Shown piece by piece: positions 44,275-53,216 of a DNA stretch of 64,000 bases. The stretch lies in contig BMQD01000020.1 of NCBI GenBank assembly GCA_014647935.1, forward strand, positions 1 through 64,000, given 5' to 3'. The translations under genes and the position numbers were made by a program. The DNA is from Planomonospora parontospora (GTDB lineage: Bacteria; Actinomycetota; Actinomycetes; Streptosporangiales; Streptosporangiaceae). A model generated the notes under the pieces. It was not told where the DNA came from, did no database searches, and saw nothing but the letters and a program-made list of their open reading frames with translations. Position 1 is the first letter of the stretch. Each line of letters begins with the position of its first letter.

Positions 44275-45507
44275 ATGGACATCGACCTGGCTGATCTGGG
44301 GTTCTGGCGCCGTCCGACGAAGGAGCGGCACGAGGCGTTCGCGAGGCTGAGAGAGCTGGAGCGGCCGGTGTTCTTCACCGAGAAGCGGGTGCCGCTGCTC
44401 CGGTCCGGCAGCGGGTTCTACGCGCTGGTGCGCCACGCCGACGTGGTGGAGGCCAGCCGCAACGCCAAGGTGTTCTCCAGCGAGCCGGCGGCGAGCAGCC
44501 CCGAGCCGCCGGGCTGGGTCAAGCACGTGTTCGGCGAGTCGATGGTCAACATGGACGACCCCCGCCACGCCCGGCTGCGCCGGATCGTCTCGCGCGCGTT
44601 CAGCCCGAAGATGCTCGCCAACCTGCAGGGTGACATCGAGAAGGCCTGCGCCCGGATCGTCGACGACGCCGTGGCGGCGGGCCCGGGCGGCGACTTCGTC
44701 GAGCAGGTGGCCGCCCGGCTGCCGATCCATGTCATCTGCGACATGATGGGCGTCCCGGACGACCTGCGCGAGCAGGTCCACCGGCACGTGGACGTCTCCA
44801 CCGCCTACACCGGCGTACGGCCCAGCCTCGCCCGGACCGTGCGGATGGCCGTGGGCAACATGCTGGCCCTGCTCGCCCTGCAGCGCATGGTGATCGGCCT
44901 GGGCCGGGAGCGGGCCGCGGAGCCCCGCGACGACCTGGTCTCGGCGCTGGTCACCGCCAACGTCGACGGGGAGCGGCTGACCGACCGCGAGCTCGGCTCG
45001 TTCTTCGCGCTGCTGCTCGTCGCCGGCAACGAGACCGCGCGCAACACCATGGCGCACGGCATCAAGCTGCTCACCGACAACCCCGAGCAGCGGCGGCTGC
45101 TGCTGGAGGACTTCGACGGCCGCATCGGCGGCGCGATCGAGGAGATGGTCCGCTACGTCTCGCCCATCATGCAGTTCCGCCGGACCGTGACCGAGGACTA
45201 CGACCTGCGCGGCCTGCACCTGAAGCCGGGCGACAAGGTCGTGCTCTTCTACGGCTCGGCCAACCGCGACGAGACGGTCTTCCCCGACGCCGACCGGTTC
45301 GACATCACCCGCGACGCCAAGGGGCATGTGGGCTTCGGCGGCCCGGGCCCGCACTTCTGCCTGGGAGCCAACCTCGCCCGGCAGGAGATCCGGACGATGT
45401 TCCGCGAGCTGTTCACCCGGCTGCCGGACGTGCGGTCGGTGGGCGAGCCGGAGCTGCTGCTGTCCAACTTCGACAACAGCGTGCGGAGCCAGCGGTTCAC
45501 CTTCTGA
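44275..45507 (+). CDS. Cytochrome P450 (CYP124/125/142-like)
   Basis: A 410-residue soluble P450. The I-helix reads LLLVAGNETARN, the ExxR motif is EMVRYVSP, and the heme loop is VGFGGPGPHFCLGANLAR with Cys362 as the iron ligand. The HFCLGANLAR form and the MVNMDDPRHARLRRIVSRAF segment resemble mycobacterial CYP124/125/142, which hydroxylate methyl-branched lipids or the cholesterol side chain. A similar substrate class is plausible but not shown. It is a single gene, unrelated in position to the diterpene operon. Confidence 0.88.
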   Translation: MDIDLADLGFWRRPTKERHEAFARLRELERPVFFTEKRVPLLRSGSGFYALVRHADVVEASRNAKVFSSEPAASSPEPPGWVKHVFGESMVNMDDPRHARLRRIVSRAFSPKMLANLQGDIEKACARIVDDAVAAGPGGDFVEQVAARLPIHVICDMMGVPDDLREQVHRHVDVSTAYTGVRPSLARTVRMAVGNMLALLALQRMVIGLGRERAAEPRDDLVSALVTANVDGERLTDRELGSFFALLLVAGNETARNTMAHGIKLLTDNPEQRRLLLEDFDGRIGGAIEEMVRYVSPIMQFRRTVTEDYDLRGLHLKPGDKVVLFYGSANRDETVFPDADRFDITRDAKGHVGFGGPGPHFCLGANLARQEIRTMFRELFTRLPDVRSVGEPELLLSNFDNSVRSQRFTF

Positions 45508-45571
45508 ACGGCGCCGACGCCTGTCCGGACGGGCGAGGGCGCCGTTTCCGACGAACCGTGCAATGGTGGAC

Positions 45572-45606
45572 GAATCATTCAATCACTTGACTGTATGATT
45601 CATTCA
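45572..45606. promoter_or_regulatory. Inverted/direct repeat upstream of the Fic gene
   Basis: GAATCAT (45572-45578) is exactly repeated in reverse complement as ATGATTC (45595-45601). The ten bases GAATCATTCA and GATTCATTCA also form a direct repeat with one mismatch. The region is markedly AT-rich and includes TTGACT at 45588-45593, a candidate -35. It lies directly before the Fic start and may be an autoregulatory site. Confidence 0.5.
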
Positions 45607-45613
45607 TGTTGTC

Positions 45614-46756
45614 ATGACGGGCATGCTGTACGGCACGCCCGCACTGGACGCGGCAGACGAGAAGGTCCTCGCCGAGATCGAGGACATGCGCACCGACCTG
45701 CGGCACCGGCTCGCCGAGACGCACCGCTGGGACGGCCAGCTCCGCAGGCATCTGCAGGCGCTGGCCATCCAGGGGTCGAACGCGATCGAGGGTTACCAGG
45801 CGAGCGCCGAGGACATCGGCTCGATCATGGCGGGGGAGGAGCCGCTGGACGCCTCCCCGGCGGTGGCCAGGGAGATCGCCGGATACCAGCAGGCGATGAC
45901 CTACATCCAGTTGCTGTCGCGGGCCGCGGTCTTCCGCTACGACGCCGGCCTGCTGCACGCGCTGAACTTCATGATGATCGGCCACCACCGGGACAAGACG
46001 CCGGGCACGGTCCGGCCGGGGGCGATCTTCATCAGCGACTCCGGCACGGGCGAGGTCGTCTACGAGGGACCGGACGTGGAGACGGTGCCCGGCCTCCTCG
46101 ACGAGCTGGTCGACTGGCTCAACACGGGCGACCTGGACGCCCCAGGCTACGTCCGCGCGGCCATGGCCCATTTCAACCTGGTGAAGATCCATCCGTGGCG
46201 GGACGGCAACGGCCGGGGCTCCCGGGCGCTGCAGACCCTGGTGCTCGGCCGCGACCGCATCCTCACCCCGGAGTTCGCCTCGATCGAGGAGTGGCTCGGG
46301 CAGGGCCGCACGACCTATGACTACTACAACGTGCTCGGCGAGGTCGGCCGGAAGCGGTGGAGCCCGCACGGCGACACGCTCCCCTGGGTCAGGTTCAACC
46401 TCCGCTGCCACCACATGCAGGCGCAGAAGGTCCGGCAGCGGCTGCGCGAGGCCGGCGAGGTGTGGACCGTGCTGGAGGAGGGGGTCGACGCCGACGGCCT
46501 GCACACCCGTTGCGTCTCGGCGCTGTACGAGGTCTTCGTCAACCGGCGGCTGCGCCGCACCATGTACCAGGCGGACGAGTCGCTCAGCCAGGGCCAGGCC
46601 GCCCGGGACCTGCGCGAGCTGACGGCCAAGGGCTGGCTGCGGCCGTACGGCGAGACCAAGGGCCGGTTCTACGCCCCCGGCCCGAGGATGGAGGTGATCA
46701 AGGCCGACTTCGCCGCCCGGCTGGTCCCCCTCCGCGACCCCTACCGGCGGGAGTAG
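45614..46756 (+). CDS. Fic family protein (adenylyltransferase-like)
   Basis: A 380-residue Fic-domain enzyme. The catalytic motif is HPWRDGNGRGSR with His193. The N-terminal inhibitory helix motif is S55-N-A-I-E59-G60, which places a Glu over the active site as in class II self-inhibited Fic proteins. A C-terminal winged-helix segment (about residues 300-365, SLSQGQAARDLRELTAKGWLRP) suggests DNA binding. It should transfer AMP to a target protein hydroxyl. Fic proteins of this layout are common chromosomal genes with unknown targets. An AT-rich repeat-bearing promoter lies directly upstream. Confidence 0.88.
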   Translation: MTGMLYGTPALDAADEKVLAEIEDMRTDLRHRLAETHRWDGQLRRHLQALAIQGSNAIEGYQASAEDIGSIMAGEEPLDASPAVAREIAGYQQAMTYIQLLSRAAVFRYDAGLLHALNFMMIGHHRDKTPGTVRPGAIFISDSGTGEVVYEGPDVETVPGLLDELVDWLNTGDLDAPGYVRAAMAHFNLVKIHPWRDGNGRGSRALQTLVLGRDRILTPEFASIEEWLGQGRTTYDYYNVLGEVGRKRWSPHGDTLPWVRFNLRCHHMQAQKVRQRLREAGEVWTVLEEGVDADGLHTRCVSALYEVFVNRRLRRTMYQADESLSQGQAARDLRELTAKGWLRPYGETKGRFYAPGPRMEVIKADFAARLVPLRDPYRRE

Positions 46757-46802
46757 CCCGACGCCCTCGCCTGGAAGGCTCTTCCTGCGCCGGCTCCCGG
46801 CG

Positions 46803-47225
46803 TCAGCCGTACAACTCGAACGGGTTCACGACGGACACCCCCGTGCCCTCGAAGTCCTTGACGTTCCGGCTCACGAGCGTCCAGCCGTTCACCCGGGCCG
46901 TCGCGGCGATCAGGCCGTCCGCGGTCGGAAGCGGACGTACGGCGTTCAGCCGTCCCCACTCCTCGGCCACCTCCGAGGTGACGGGGGCGATGCGGTCGAC
47001 GAACCACCGATGAAGGTCGTGCAGCCAGCGTTCCAGCACGGCCGCCTGGGCGGGGTCACTGCGCCTGCGGCGCTCCACTCCGCAGCGGATCTCGCCGACG
47101 GTCAGGCTGCTGAGATGGAGCGTCGGTCCATGGGCGGTGCCGATCCAGTCCTTGACCTGGGGGCTTCCGTTCCGCTTGCGCGCCTCGGACACCACGTTCG
47201 TGTCGAGTAGATAACCGGTGCCCAT
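46803..47225 (-). CDS. vapC: PIN-domain ribonuclease toxin (VapC-like)
   Basis: A 140-residue PIN-domain toxin. The acidic metal-binding residues are D8 (LLDTN), E45 (VGEIRCG), D103 (TADGLIA) and D124 (NVKDF). Active VapC toxins cut tRNA or rRNA. Its ATG overlaps the antitoxin's stop (TGATG at 47227-47223), so the two are translationally coupled. All four catalytic acids are present, so the toxin is probably functional. Confidence 0.9.
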   Translation of the reverse strand: MGTGYLLDTNVVSEARKRNGSPQVKDWIGTAHGPTLHLSSLTVGEIRCGVERRRRSDPAQAAVLERWLHDLHRWFVDRIAPVTSEVAEEWGRLNAVRPLPTADGLIAATARVNGWTLVSRNVKDFEGTGVSVVNPFELYG

Positions 47226-47476
47226 CAGTCGAAGTCCACATCTCGGGGCAGGTCCCGGCTGCGCGGGAACTCGACGTCGTCGTCCCAGTCGGGCCCGGTG
47301 AGGAGGAAGCGTGCGAAGTCGGGGGTGTCGCCTTTGAGCCGGCGGTATTCGGCGACGTCGATGACGACGGCCACCTCCTCCCCGTGCCGGGTGACGATCT
47401 GCGGCCCTTCGTCCGTCGCGCGCCGCACGACCTCGCTGAAGCGCTGTTTCGCCTCCTGGACCTGCCATGCGGTCAT
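47225..47476 (-). CDS. Phd/YefM-family antitoxin
   Basis: An 83-residue antitoxin. The N-terminal half has the Phd/YefM DNA-binding pattern (VQEAKQRFSEVVRRATDEGPQIVTRHGEEVAVVID, key parts AKQRFSEVV and VTRHGEEVAVV). The acidic C-terminus (GPDWDDDVEFPRSRDLPRDVDFD) is the toxin-neutralising tail. AGGAGG lies just before the ATG at 47476. It precedes the toxin gene in the usual order and likely represses the operon through the repeat at 47492-47513. Confidence 0.9.
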   Translation of the reverse strand: MTAWQVQEAKQRFSEVVRRATDEGPQIVTRHGEEVAVVIDVAEYRRLKGDTPDFARFLLTGPDWDDDVEFPRSRDLPRDVDFD

Positions 47477-47491
47477 GAGCCGCCTCCTGTC

Positions 47492-47513
47492 TAGTCTGTC
47501 TAGACCTAGACTA
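47492..47513. promoter_or_regulatory. Probable toxin-antitoxin operator
   Basis: TAGTCT at 47492-47497 and AGACTA at 47508-47513 form an inverted repeat around the 8-base palindrome GTCTAGAC (47498-47505). On the minus strand a TATAGT -10-like element overlaps it, 36-40 bases before the antitoxin start. This fits autoregulation by the antitoxin. Confidence 0.65.
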
Positions 47514-47530
47514 TACGACCAAGGTCCCGG

Positions 47531-48922
47531 CTACGGGGCGGTCAGCACGTTCCCCCGGACGGCGACGAAGGCGGCCAGCGCCGAGACCGCCATCATCGCC
47601 GCGCCGATCAGCATCGCCGTGCGGAAGCCCGCCGTGAAGACGGCCGGGGAGGTGAAGGCGTCCCCGGTCAGCCCGGCCAGCGGCGGGATCGCGGCCACCG
47701 CGAGCAGGCTCCCGGTGCGGGCCACGGCGTTGTTGACGCCGCTGGCCACCCCGGCGTAGCGCTCCTCGGCGGCGGCCAGCACCGTCGCGGTGAGCGGCGC
47801 GACCGCCGCCGACAGGCCCAGGCCGAACAGGGACACCGGGAGCAGCACGTCCACCGCGTAACCGGAGCCCTCGCCGATCCGGGCCATCCAGAGCAGCGCG
47901 GCGGCGCAGACCAGGGTGCCCGCGGTCATCGGGAGCCGAGGCCCGATCCGCCTGGCCAGCTCGCCCGCGCGCGACGACAGCAGCAGCATCAGCACCGTCA
48001 CCGGGATCATCGCCGACCCGGCGAGCAGCGGGGAGAAGCCCGAGGAGACCTGGAGCTGCACCACCAGCAGGAAGAACACCACGCCCATCGCGGCGTACAT
48101 GACGAACGTGACGGCGTTGACGGCGGTGAACACCCGGGAGGCGAACACGCCGACCGGCACCAGCGCCTGCGGTGAGCGCCGGACCTGCAGCCAGGCGAAC
48201 GCCGCGCCCAGCGCGGCGCCGAGGATCAGCGGGAGCGGGAGCAGGCCGATGAGGCCGTAGGTGATCCCGGCCAGCGCCGCGGCGGCCAGCACCGCCCCGA
48301 GCACGTCGAACCGCCCGCCGGCCGAGGTGTCCCGGCTCTCCGGCACGTGCCGTACGGTGACCGCCACCACGAGCGCGGCCACCGGAAGGTTGATCAGGAA
48401 CACCCACCGCCAGCCCGCCGCGTCCACCAGCCACCCGCCGAGCAACGGCCCGACCGCCGCGGCCACCCCGCCCAGCCCGGACCAGGCGCCGATCGCCCGG
48501 GGCCGGTCCCCGGGCTCGAAGGACGCCTGGATGATCGCCAGGGAGCCCGGGGTGAGCAGCGCCCCGCCGACGCCCTGCAGCGCCCGCGCCGCGACGAGCG
48601 TCTCCAGGTCGGGAGCCAGCCCGCACAGGGCCGAGGCCAGGGCGAACCAGACCACGCCGACGAGGAAGACCCGGCGCCTGCCGTACCGGTCGCCGAGCGC
48701 GCCGCCGAGCAGGATCAGGCCGGCGAGCGTGAGCGTGTAGGCGTTGACCGTCCACTGCAGTCCGGCCATGCCGGCGTCCAGATCGGCGCCGAGCGCGGGC
48801 AGCGCCACGCTGACGACCGTGCCGTCCAGCAGGGCGATGCCCGAGCCGAGCACGGTGGCCAGCAGGACCCACCGCCCGGCGGGCGAGGCGAACCGGATGC
48901 GGCCGTCGTCCATTTCGATCAT
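47531..48922 (-). CDS. MFS drug exporter (DHA2/EmrB-QacA family)
   Basis: A 463-residue membrane transporter with about 14 helices. Motif A is GGALGDRYGRRRVF, motif C-like GVGGALLTPGSLAII, and the first helix has the DHA2 signature GSGIALLDGTVVSVALPALG. It uses the proton gradient to export drugs or metabolites. The ATG at 48922 has GAGGA just upstream; an ATG at 48913 is an alternative. It is divergent from the STM4015-like operon and could export that pathway's product, but position alone is weak evidence. Confidence 0.9.
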   Translation of the reverse strand: MIEMDDGRIRFASPAGRWVLLATVLGSGIALLDGTVVSVALPALGADLDAGMAGLQWTVNAYTLTLAGLILLGGALGDRYGRRRVFLVGVVWFALASALCGLAPDLETLVAARALQGVGGALLTPGSLAIIQASFEPGDRPRAIGAWSGLGGVAAAVGPLLGGWLVDAAGWRWVFLINLPVAALVVAVTVRHVPESRDTSAGGRFDVLGAVLAAAALAGITYGLIGLLPLPLILGAALGAAFAWLQVRRSPQALVPVGVFASRVFTAVNAVTFVMYAAMGVVFFLLVVQLQVSSGFSPLLAGSAMIPVTVLMLLLSSRAGELARRIGPRLPMTAGTLVCAAALLWMARIGEGSGYAVDVLLPVSLFGLGLSAAVAPLTATVLAAAEERYAGVASGVNNAVARTGSLLAVAAIPPLAGLTGDAFTSPAVFTAGFRTAMLIGAAMMAVSALAAFVAVRGNVLTAP

Positions 48923-49128
48923 CGTCCTCGGTGTCCGTCGCGGCCCGTCCGGTCCATCGGCGTCCCGGCCGGGCGGCGGGCCGCGTTCCAGGAACGTGCG
49001 AACAACGGGCCGCACCGCCTGATTCCCCGCCGCATCCCCCGCCGCGCGGCCGTACCCCCGGAATGCGGGAAGTGTCGGCGATCTCTGGTAGGACGGGTCC
49101 GTCGCGTTCCGCCTGACAGGAGCCCCGG

Positions 49129-50082
49129 ATGGACCACAGCGAGTTCAACGACAGCGTCGGCAACCTCTCCGAGGGGGTCTACGCCGGACTGCCGATCGCG
49201 CACGCGCCCGAGGAGGACGGCGAGGAGCTTCCCGCCGCCGACCGGGCGGCGTGGCGGATCGCGGTGGAGACCTACGACCCGGAGGAGACCTTCGAGGAGC
49301 GGTTCGCCCGCTTCCTGGCGAGGGTGGACACCACGCAGGTCAAAGCGCTGATCATCGGCGGGTGGGCGGAGGCCTACGAGGAGGACAGCTCCGCGGTCGT
49401 CCGGCTGCTCACCGGCGACGCGGCGCGGTTCCCGGCGCTGCGCTCGCTCTTCCTCGGCGCGATGGAGTCGGAGGAGTGCGAGATCTCCTGGATCCAGCAG
49501 AGCGACGTCACTCCGCTGCTGGAGGCGTTCCCGCTGCTGGAGCGCCTGGAGGTGCGCGGCGGGAGCGGGCTGGAGCTGCGGCCGGTCCGGCATGAGACCC
49601 TGCGGATCCTCCGGTTCGAGACCGGCGGGCTGCCCGCCGGGGTGGTGCGCGCGGTGGGCGCCTGCGAGTTCCCCGCACTGGAGCACCTGGAGCTGTGGCT
49701 CGGCGTCTCCGACTACGGCGGCGACGCCACGGTCGCCGACCTGGAGGGCATCCTGTCGGGAGACCGGCTGCCCGCGCTGCGGCACCTGGGGCTGCAGGAC
49801 AGCGAGATCCAGGACGAGGTCGCGGCGGCGGTGGCGTCGGCGCCGGTGGTGGCGCGGCTGGAGTCGCTCGCCCAGTCGATGGGCGTGCTGACCGACGCCG
49901 GAGCCGAGGCGCTGCTGACCGGCCAGCCGCTGACCCACCTGAAGCGGCTGGACCTGCACCACCACTACCTGAGCGACGGGATGGCCGAGCGGATCCGCAG
50001 GGCGCTGCCGGAGGTCGAGATCGACCTGACCGAGCGGGAGGACCCCGACGACGAGTGGCGCTACGTCGCCGTGGGCGAGTGA
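49129..50082 (+). CDS. STM4015-like leucine-rich protein, copy 1
   Basis: A 317-residue protein resembling the STM4015 family: an N-terminal acidic segment, then leucine-rich repeats (LERLEVRGGSGLELRPV, LEHLELWLGVSDYGGDATVADLEG, LRHLGLQDSEIQDEVAAAVASAP, LKRLDLHHHYLSDGMAERI). It likely mediates binding rather than catalysis. AGGAG lies before the ATG. It opens a seven-gene operon that holds all STM4011-STM4015 family members. Two paralogs follow directly, and an 83-base segment (49786-49868) is identical in all three genes. The family's role is unknown. Confidence 0.85.
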   Translation: MDHSEFNDSVGNLSEGVYAGLPIAHAPEEDGEELPAADRAAWRIAVETYDPEETFEERFARFLARVDTTQVKALIIGGWAEAYEEDSSAVVRLLTGDAARFPALRSLFLGAMESEECEISWIQQSDVTPLLEAFPLLERLEVRGGSGLELRPVRHETLRILRFETGGLPAGVVRAVGACEFPALEHLELWLGVSDYGGDATVADLEGILSGDRLPALRHLGLQDSEIQDEVAAAVASAPVVARLESLAQSMGVLTDAGAEALLTGQPLTHLKRLDLHHHYLSDGMAERIRRALPEVEIDLTEREDPDDEWRYVAVGE

Positions 50083-50087
50083 CCGGG

Positions 50088-51029
50088 ATGGTGCGGAGCG
50101 GTCTCAGCAGGTTCGGCACCCTGCCTCCGGAGGGGTTCCCCTGCCTCGCCGACGTGGACGAGGAGGACGGCGAGCCGCTGCCGCGCGCGCAGGCGTGGTC
50201 GCTCTGGCTGAACGAGTACTACGACGACGGTGAGGAGCCTTTCGCGGACTACTTCGCCAGGTTCCTGGCGGAGGTGGACACCACCGTGGTCCGCGAGCTG
50301 GTCTTCCAGATGTGGGGGTCCCCGCACGCCTCCTCGGAGCAGGCCGTGCGGATGCTCGCCGAGGCGGCGGACCGCCTCCCCGCCCTGCGGGTGATCGCGC
50401 TGGGCGACATCCCCTCCGACGAGTGCGAGATCTCCTGGATCGAGCAGAGCGACGTCACGCCGCTGCTGGAGGCGTTCCCGAAGCTGGAGGTGCTGGAGGT
50501 CAGGGGAGGCAGCGGTCTGCGGTTGCGGCCGGTCCGGCACGGGAGCCTGAGGGTCCTGCGCTTCGAGAGCGGCGGCCTGCCCGCACGGGCCGTCCAGGCG
50601 GTGGGGGCGTGCGAGCTCCCCGCGCTGGAGCACCTGGAGCTGTGGCTCGGCGTCTCCCGGTACGGCGGTGACACCGCGGTGGAGGACCTGGAGGGCGTCC
50701 TGTCGGGGGAAGGGCTGCCGGCGCTGCGGCATCTGGGGCTGCAGGACAGCGAGATCCAGGACGAGGTCGCGGCGGCGGTGGCGTCGGCGCCGGTGGTGGC
50801 GCGGCTGGAGTCGCTGGCGCTGTCGATGGGGACCCTGTCGGACGCCGGGGCGGAGGCGCTGCTGAACGGCCAGCCGCTGACGCACCTGAAGCGGCTGGAC
50901 CTGAACCACAACTTCCTGAGCGACGGGATGGCCGCGCGGGTCCGCAAGGCGCTGCCGGGGGTCGCGGTCGAGCTGTTCGAGCGGGAGGGCCCCGGCGACG
51001 AGCGGCGCTACGTGGCGGTGGGAGAGTGA
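50088..51029 (+). CDS. STM4015-like leucine-rich protein, copy 2
   Basis: A 313-residue paralog of the preceding gene, with the same repeat order (VLEVRGGSGLRLRPVRH, LEHLELWLGVSRYGGD, LRHLGLQDSEIQDEV, LKRLDLNHNFLSDGM). The N-terminal 70 residues are the most divergent, which suggests different partners. The ATG at 50088 aligns with copy 3 (GLSRFGTLP versus GLSRFASLP); a GTG at 50079 overlaps the stop of copy 1 and may couple translation. Identical block: 50733-50815. Beyond it, copies 2 and 3 stay almost identical for another 60 bases. Confidence 0.83.
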   Translation: MVRSGLSRFGTLPPEGFPCLADVDEEDGEPLPRAQAWSLWLNEYYDDGEEPFADYFARFLAEVDTTVVRELVFQMWGSPHASSEQAVRMLAEAADRLPALRVIALGDIPSDECEISWIEQSDVTPLLEAFPKLEVLEVRGGSGLRLRPVRHGSLRVLRFESGGLPARAVQAVGACELPALEHLELWLGVSRYGGDTAVEDLEGVLSGEGLPALRHLGLQDSEIQDEVAAAVASAPVVARLESLALSMGTLSDAGAEALLNGQPLTHLKRLDLNHNFLSDGMAARVRKALPGVAVELFEREGPGDERRYVAVGE

Positions 51030-51033
51030 CCCG

Positions 51034-51990
51034 GTGAGTCTTCTGAGAAATCCGGACGAAGGCCTCAGCCGATTCGCGAGCCTCCCCAGGTCGACCTTCA
51101 CGCACTCCGACGGGCCCGGTGACGGGCCGCTGCGGGCGGAGGCGTGGCGCCTCTGGCACAACTACGTGCACAGCGGCCGGGACGTGAGCTACGAGGACTA
51201 CTTCGCCGGGTTCGTCGAGAGCGTGGACACCGAGGCCGTCCGCGAGCTGGTCCTCGGCTGCTGGGGCTCCTCCTGGGAGGACTCGGCGGAGGAACCGATC
51301 GGCCTGCTCACCCGGGCCGCCGACCGGTTCCCGAACCTGCGGCTCATCGCGCTGGGCGACATCCCCTCCGACGAGGCCGAGATCTCCTGGATCCGCCAGT
51401 GGGACCTGACGCCGCTGCTGGGGGCCTTCCCGCGGCTGGAGGTGCTGGAGGTCAGGGGAGGCGAGGGTCTCGGACTCCGCCCGCTCGCGCATGACTCGCT
51501 GAAGGCGCTGCGCGTGGAGTCCGGCGGCCTCGACGGCGCCGTGGTCCGCGCCGTCGGCGGATCGGACCTTCCCGCGCTGGAGCACCTGGAGCTGTGGCTC
51601 GGCGTCTCCGACTACGGCGGCGACGCCACGGTCGCCGACCTGGCGGAGATCCTGTCGGGGGAGCGGCTGCCGGCGCTGCGGCACCTGGGGCTGCAGGACA
51701 GCGAGATCCAGGACGAGGTCGCGGCGGCGGTGGCGTCGGCGCCGGTGGTGGCGCGGCTGGAGTCGCTGGCGCTGTCGATGGGGACCCTGTCGGACGCCGG
51801 GGCCGAGGCGCTGCTGAACGGCCAGCCGCTGGGGCACCTGCGCACGCTCGACCTGCGCCACCACTACGTCAGCCCGTCCATGGCGGAACGGCTCGCCGGG
51901 GCGCTGCCGAGGACCGCCGTGCTCCTGGGCGAAGCGCGCAAGCCGTACGACTTCGACCCGGACGGCCGCTACGTGGCGGTGTCGGAGTGA
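51034..51990 (+). CDS. STM4015-like leucine-rich protein, copy 3
   Basis: A 318-residue third paralog. GGAGAG at 51021-51026 places the start at the GTG 51034, 4 bases after copy 2 ends. It has the same repeat layout (VLEVRGGEGLGLRPLAH, LEHLELWLGVSDYGGDATVADLAE, LRHLGLQDSEIQDEV) but differs at its C-terminus (RKPYDFDPDGRYVAVSE). Identical block: 51685-51767. The segment 51575-51640 matches copy 1 rather than copy 2, so the copies are mosaics. Its stop overlaps the STM4014-like start (GTGA). Confidence 0.83.
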   Translation: MSLLRNPDEGLSRFASLPRSTFTHSDGPGDGPLRAEAWRLWHNYVHSGRDVSYEDYFAGFVESVDTEAVRELVLGCWGSSWEDSAEEPIGLLTRAADRFPNLRLIALGDIPSDEAEISWIRQWDLTPLLGAFPRLEVLEVRGGEGLGLRPLAHDSLKALRVESGGLDGAVVRAVGGSDLPALEHLELWLGVSDYGGDATVADLAEILSGERLPALRHLGLQDSEIQDEVAAAVASAPVVARLESLALSMGTLSDAGAEALLNGQPLGHLRTLDLRHHYVSPSMAERLAGALPRTAVLLGEARKPYDFDPDGRYVAVSE

Positions 51991-53216
51991 GCGGCGGCCC
52001 GGCCCTGGCGATCATCGGCACGCCCGGCGACCGGCGGGTGACGATGTTCGCCGACGCCTGCGCCCGGTACGGCCTGCGCCCGCCCGGGGTGGTCCCGTGG
52101 ACCTCCGTGCTGCGCGGCGAGGAGATCCGGCTGGAGCCCGGGACACTCGTCCGGATCGACTCGCCCGGCGAGGATCCCGAGGCCGACGCGCTGCTGCGCG
52201 GGCCCGGCGAGCCGTCCCGGGTGGGCGGCGGCGCGCGCTGGCACGCCTCCCTAACCGTCGGTACCGCGCGGGTCCGCGAGGCCGTACGGCGCACGCCCGG
52301 CGCGGTGCTGCTGGCCGACCCCGATGAGATCGCGGTGATGTTCGACAAGCGGCTCTGCCACGCCCGGCTGGCGGCGGCCGGGGTGCCGGTGCCGCCCGCG
52401 CTGCCCGGACCGGTCGAGGGCTACTCCTGTCTGCGGCGGCGGCTGGACGAGGCCGGCTGGGGCCGGGTGTTCGTCAAGCCCGCGCACGGCTCGTCGGCCT
52501 CCGGGGTCATCGCCCTGCACGCCGCCGGGAGCCGGGTCAGGGCGGTGACGTCGGTGGAGCTGTCGGACGGCGGGCTGTACAACTCGCTCCGGGTGCGCTC
52601 CTACGACCGGGAGGCCGAGCTGGCGGTGATCGTCGACCGGCTGGCGCGGGACGGGCTCCACGTCGAGCGCTGGTTCCCCAAGGCGGGCGTGGGCGGGCTC
52701 ACCTTCGACCTGCGGGTGGTCGTCGTGGACGGCGTGCCCACGCACGCGGTCGTGCGCGCCGGCCGCGCCCCCATGACGAACCTGCACCTGGGCGGGGTGC
52801 GCGGCGATCTGGACGCGGTCCGCGACCGGCTCGGCGCGCCGGGGTGGGCGCGGGTGCTCGACGCGTGCGCGCGGGCGGCGGCGTGCTTCCCCGGCAGCCC
52901 GGCCGTCGGGGTCGACGTGATGGTCGGCACCGACTGGCGGAGTGTGGCGGTGGCGGAGGTCAACGCCTTCGGCGACCTGCTGCCCGGGCTGACCGGCCTG
53001 CCGGGCAGCGGGGCCGAGGAGCTGGACACCTACGGAGCCCAGGTGCGGGCGGTCCTCGCCGGATGGCGCGGGCCGGGCGCGGCGGCGGGTCCGCGAGTGC
53101 GGGCCCTCCGGGCGGGCCGGGGCGCGGAGGCGGGCCGGGAAGCGGAAGCGGAAGCGGGCCCGCGGCGAGCCGTACGGACCGCCCGGGGCGCCCGGGGTGC
53201 GGAGGCGGGGGCATGA
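51987..53216 (+). CDS. STM4014 family ATP-grasp-like protein
   Basis: A 409-residue protein with an ATP-grasp layout: preATP-grasp start (LAIIGTPGDRRVTMFADACARYGL), then FDKRLCHARLAAAGVPVPPA, nucleotide-binding RVFVKPAHGSSASGVIAL, FDLRVVVVDG, and metal ligands in VGVDVMVG and VAEVNAFGD. ATP-grasp enzymes join a carboxylate to an amine or thiol through an acyl phosphate. It fits the STM4014 family by gene context and size. The last 45 residues are Arg/Ala/Gly-rich and probably disordered. The GTG at 51987 overlaps copy 3; the stop overlaps the next ATG. Confidence 0.85.
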   Translation: MSGGPALAIIGTPGDRRVTMFADACARYGLRPPGVVPWTSVLRGEEIRLEPGTLVRIDSPGEDPEADALLRGPGEPSRVGGGARWHASLTVGTARVREAVRRTPGAVLLADPDEIAVMFDKRLCHARLAAAGVPVPPALPGPVEGYSCLRRRLDEAGWGRVFVKPAHGSSASGVIALHAAGSRVRAVTSVELSDGGLYNSLRVRSYDREAELAVIVDRLARDGLHVERWFPKAGVGGLTFDLRVVVVDGVPTHAVVRAGRAPMTNLHLGGVRGDLDAVRDRLGAPGWARVLDACARAAACFPGSPAVGVDVMVGTDWRSVAVAEVNAFGDLLPGLTGLPGSGAEELDTYGAQVRAVLAGWRGPGAAAGPRVRALRAGRGAEAGREAEAEAGPRRAVRTARGARGAEAGA

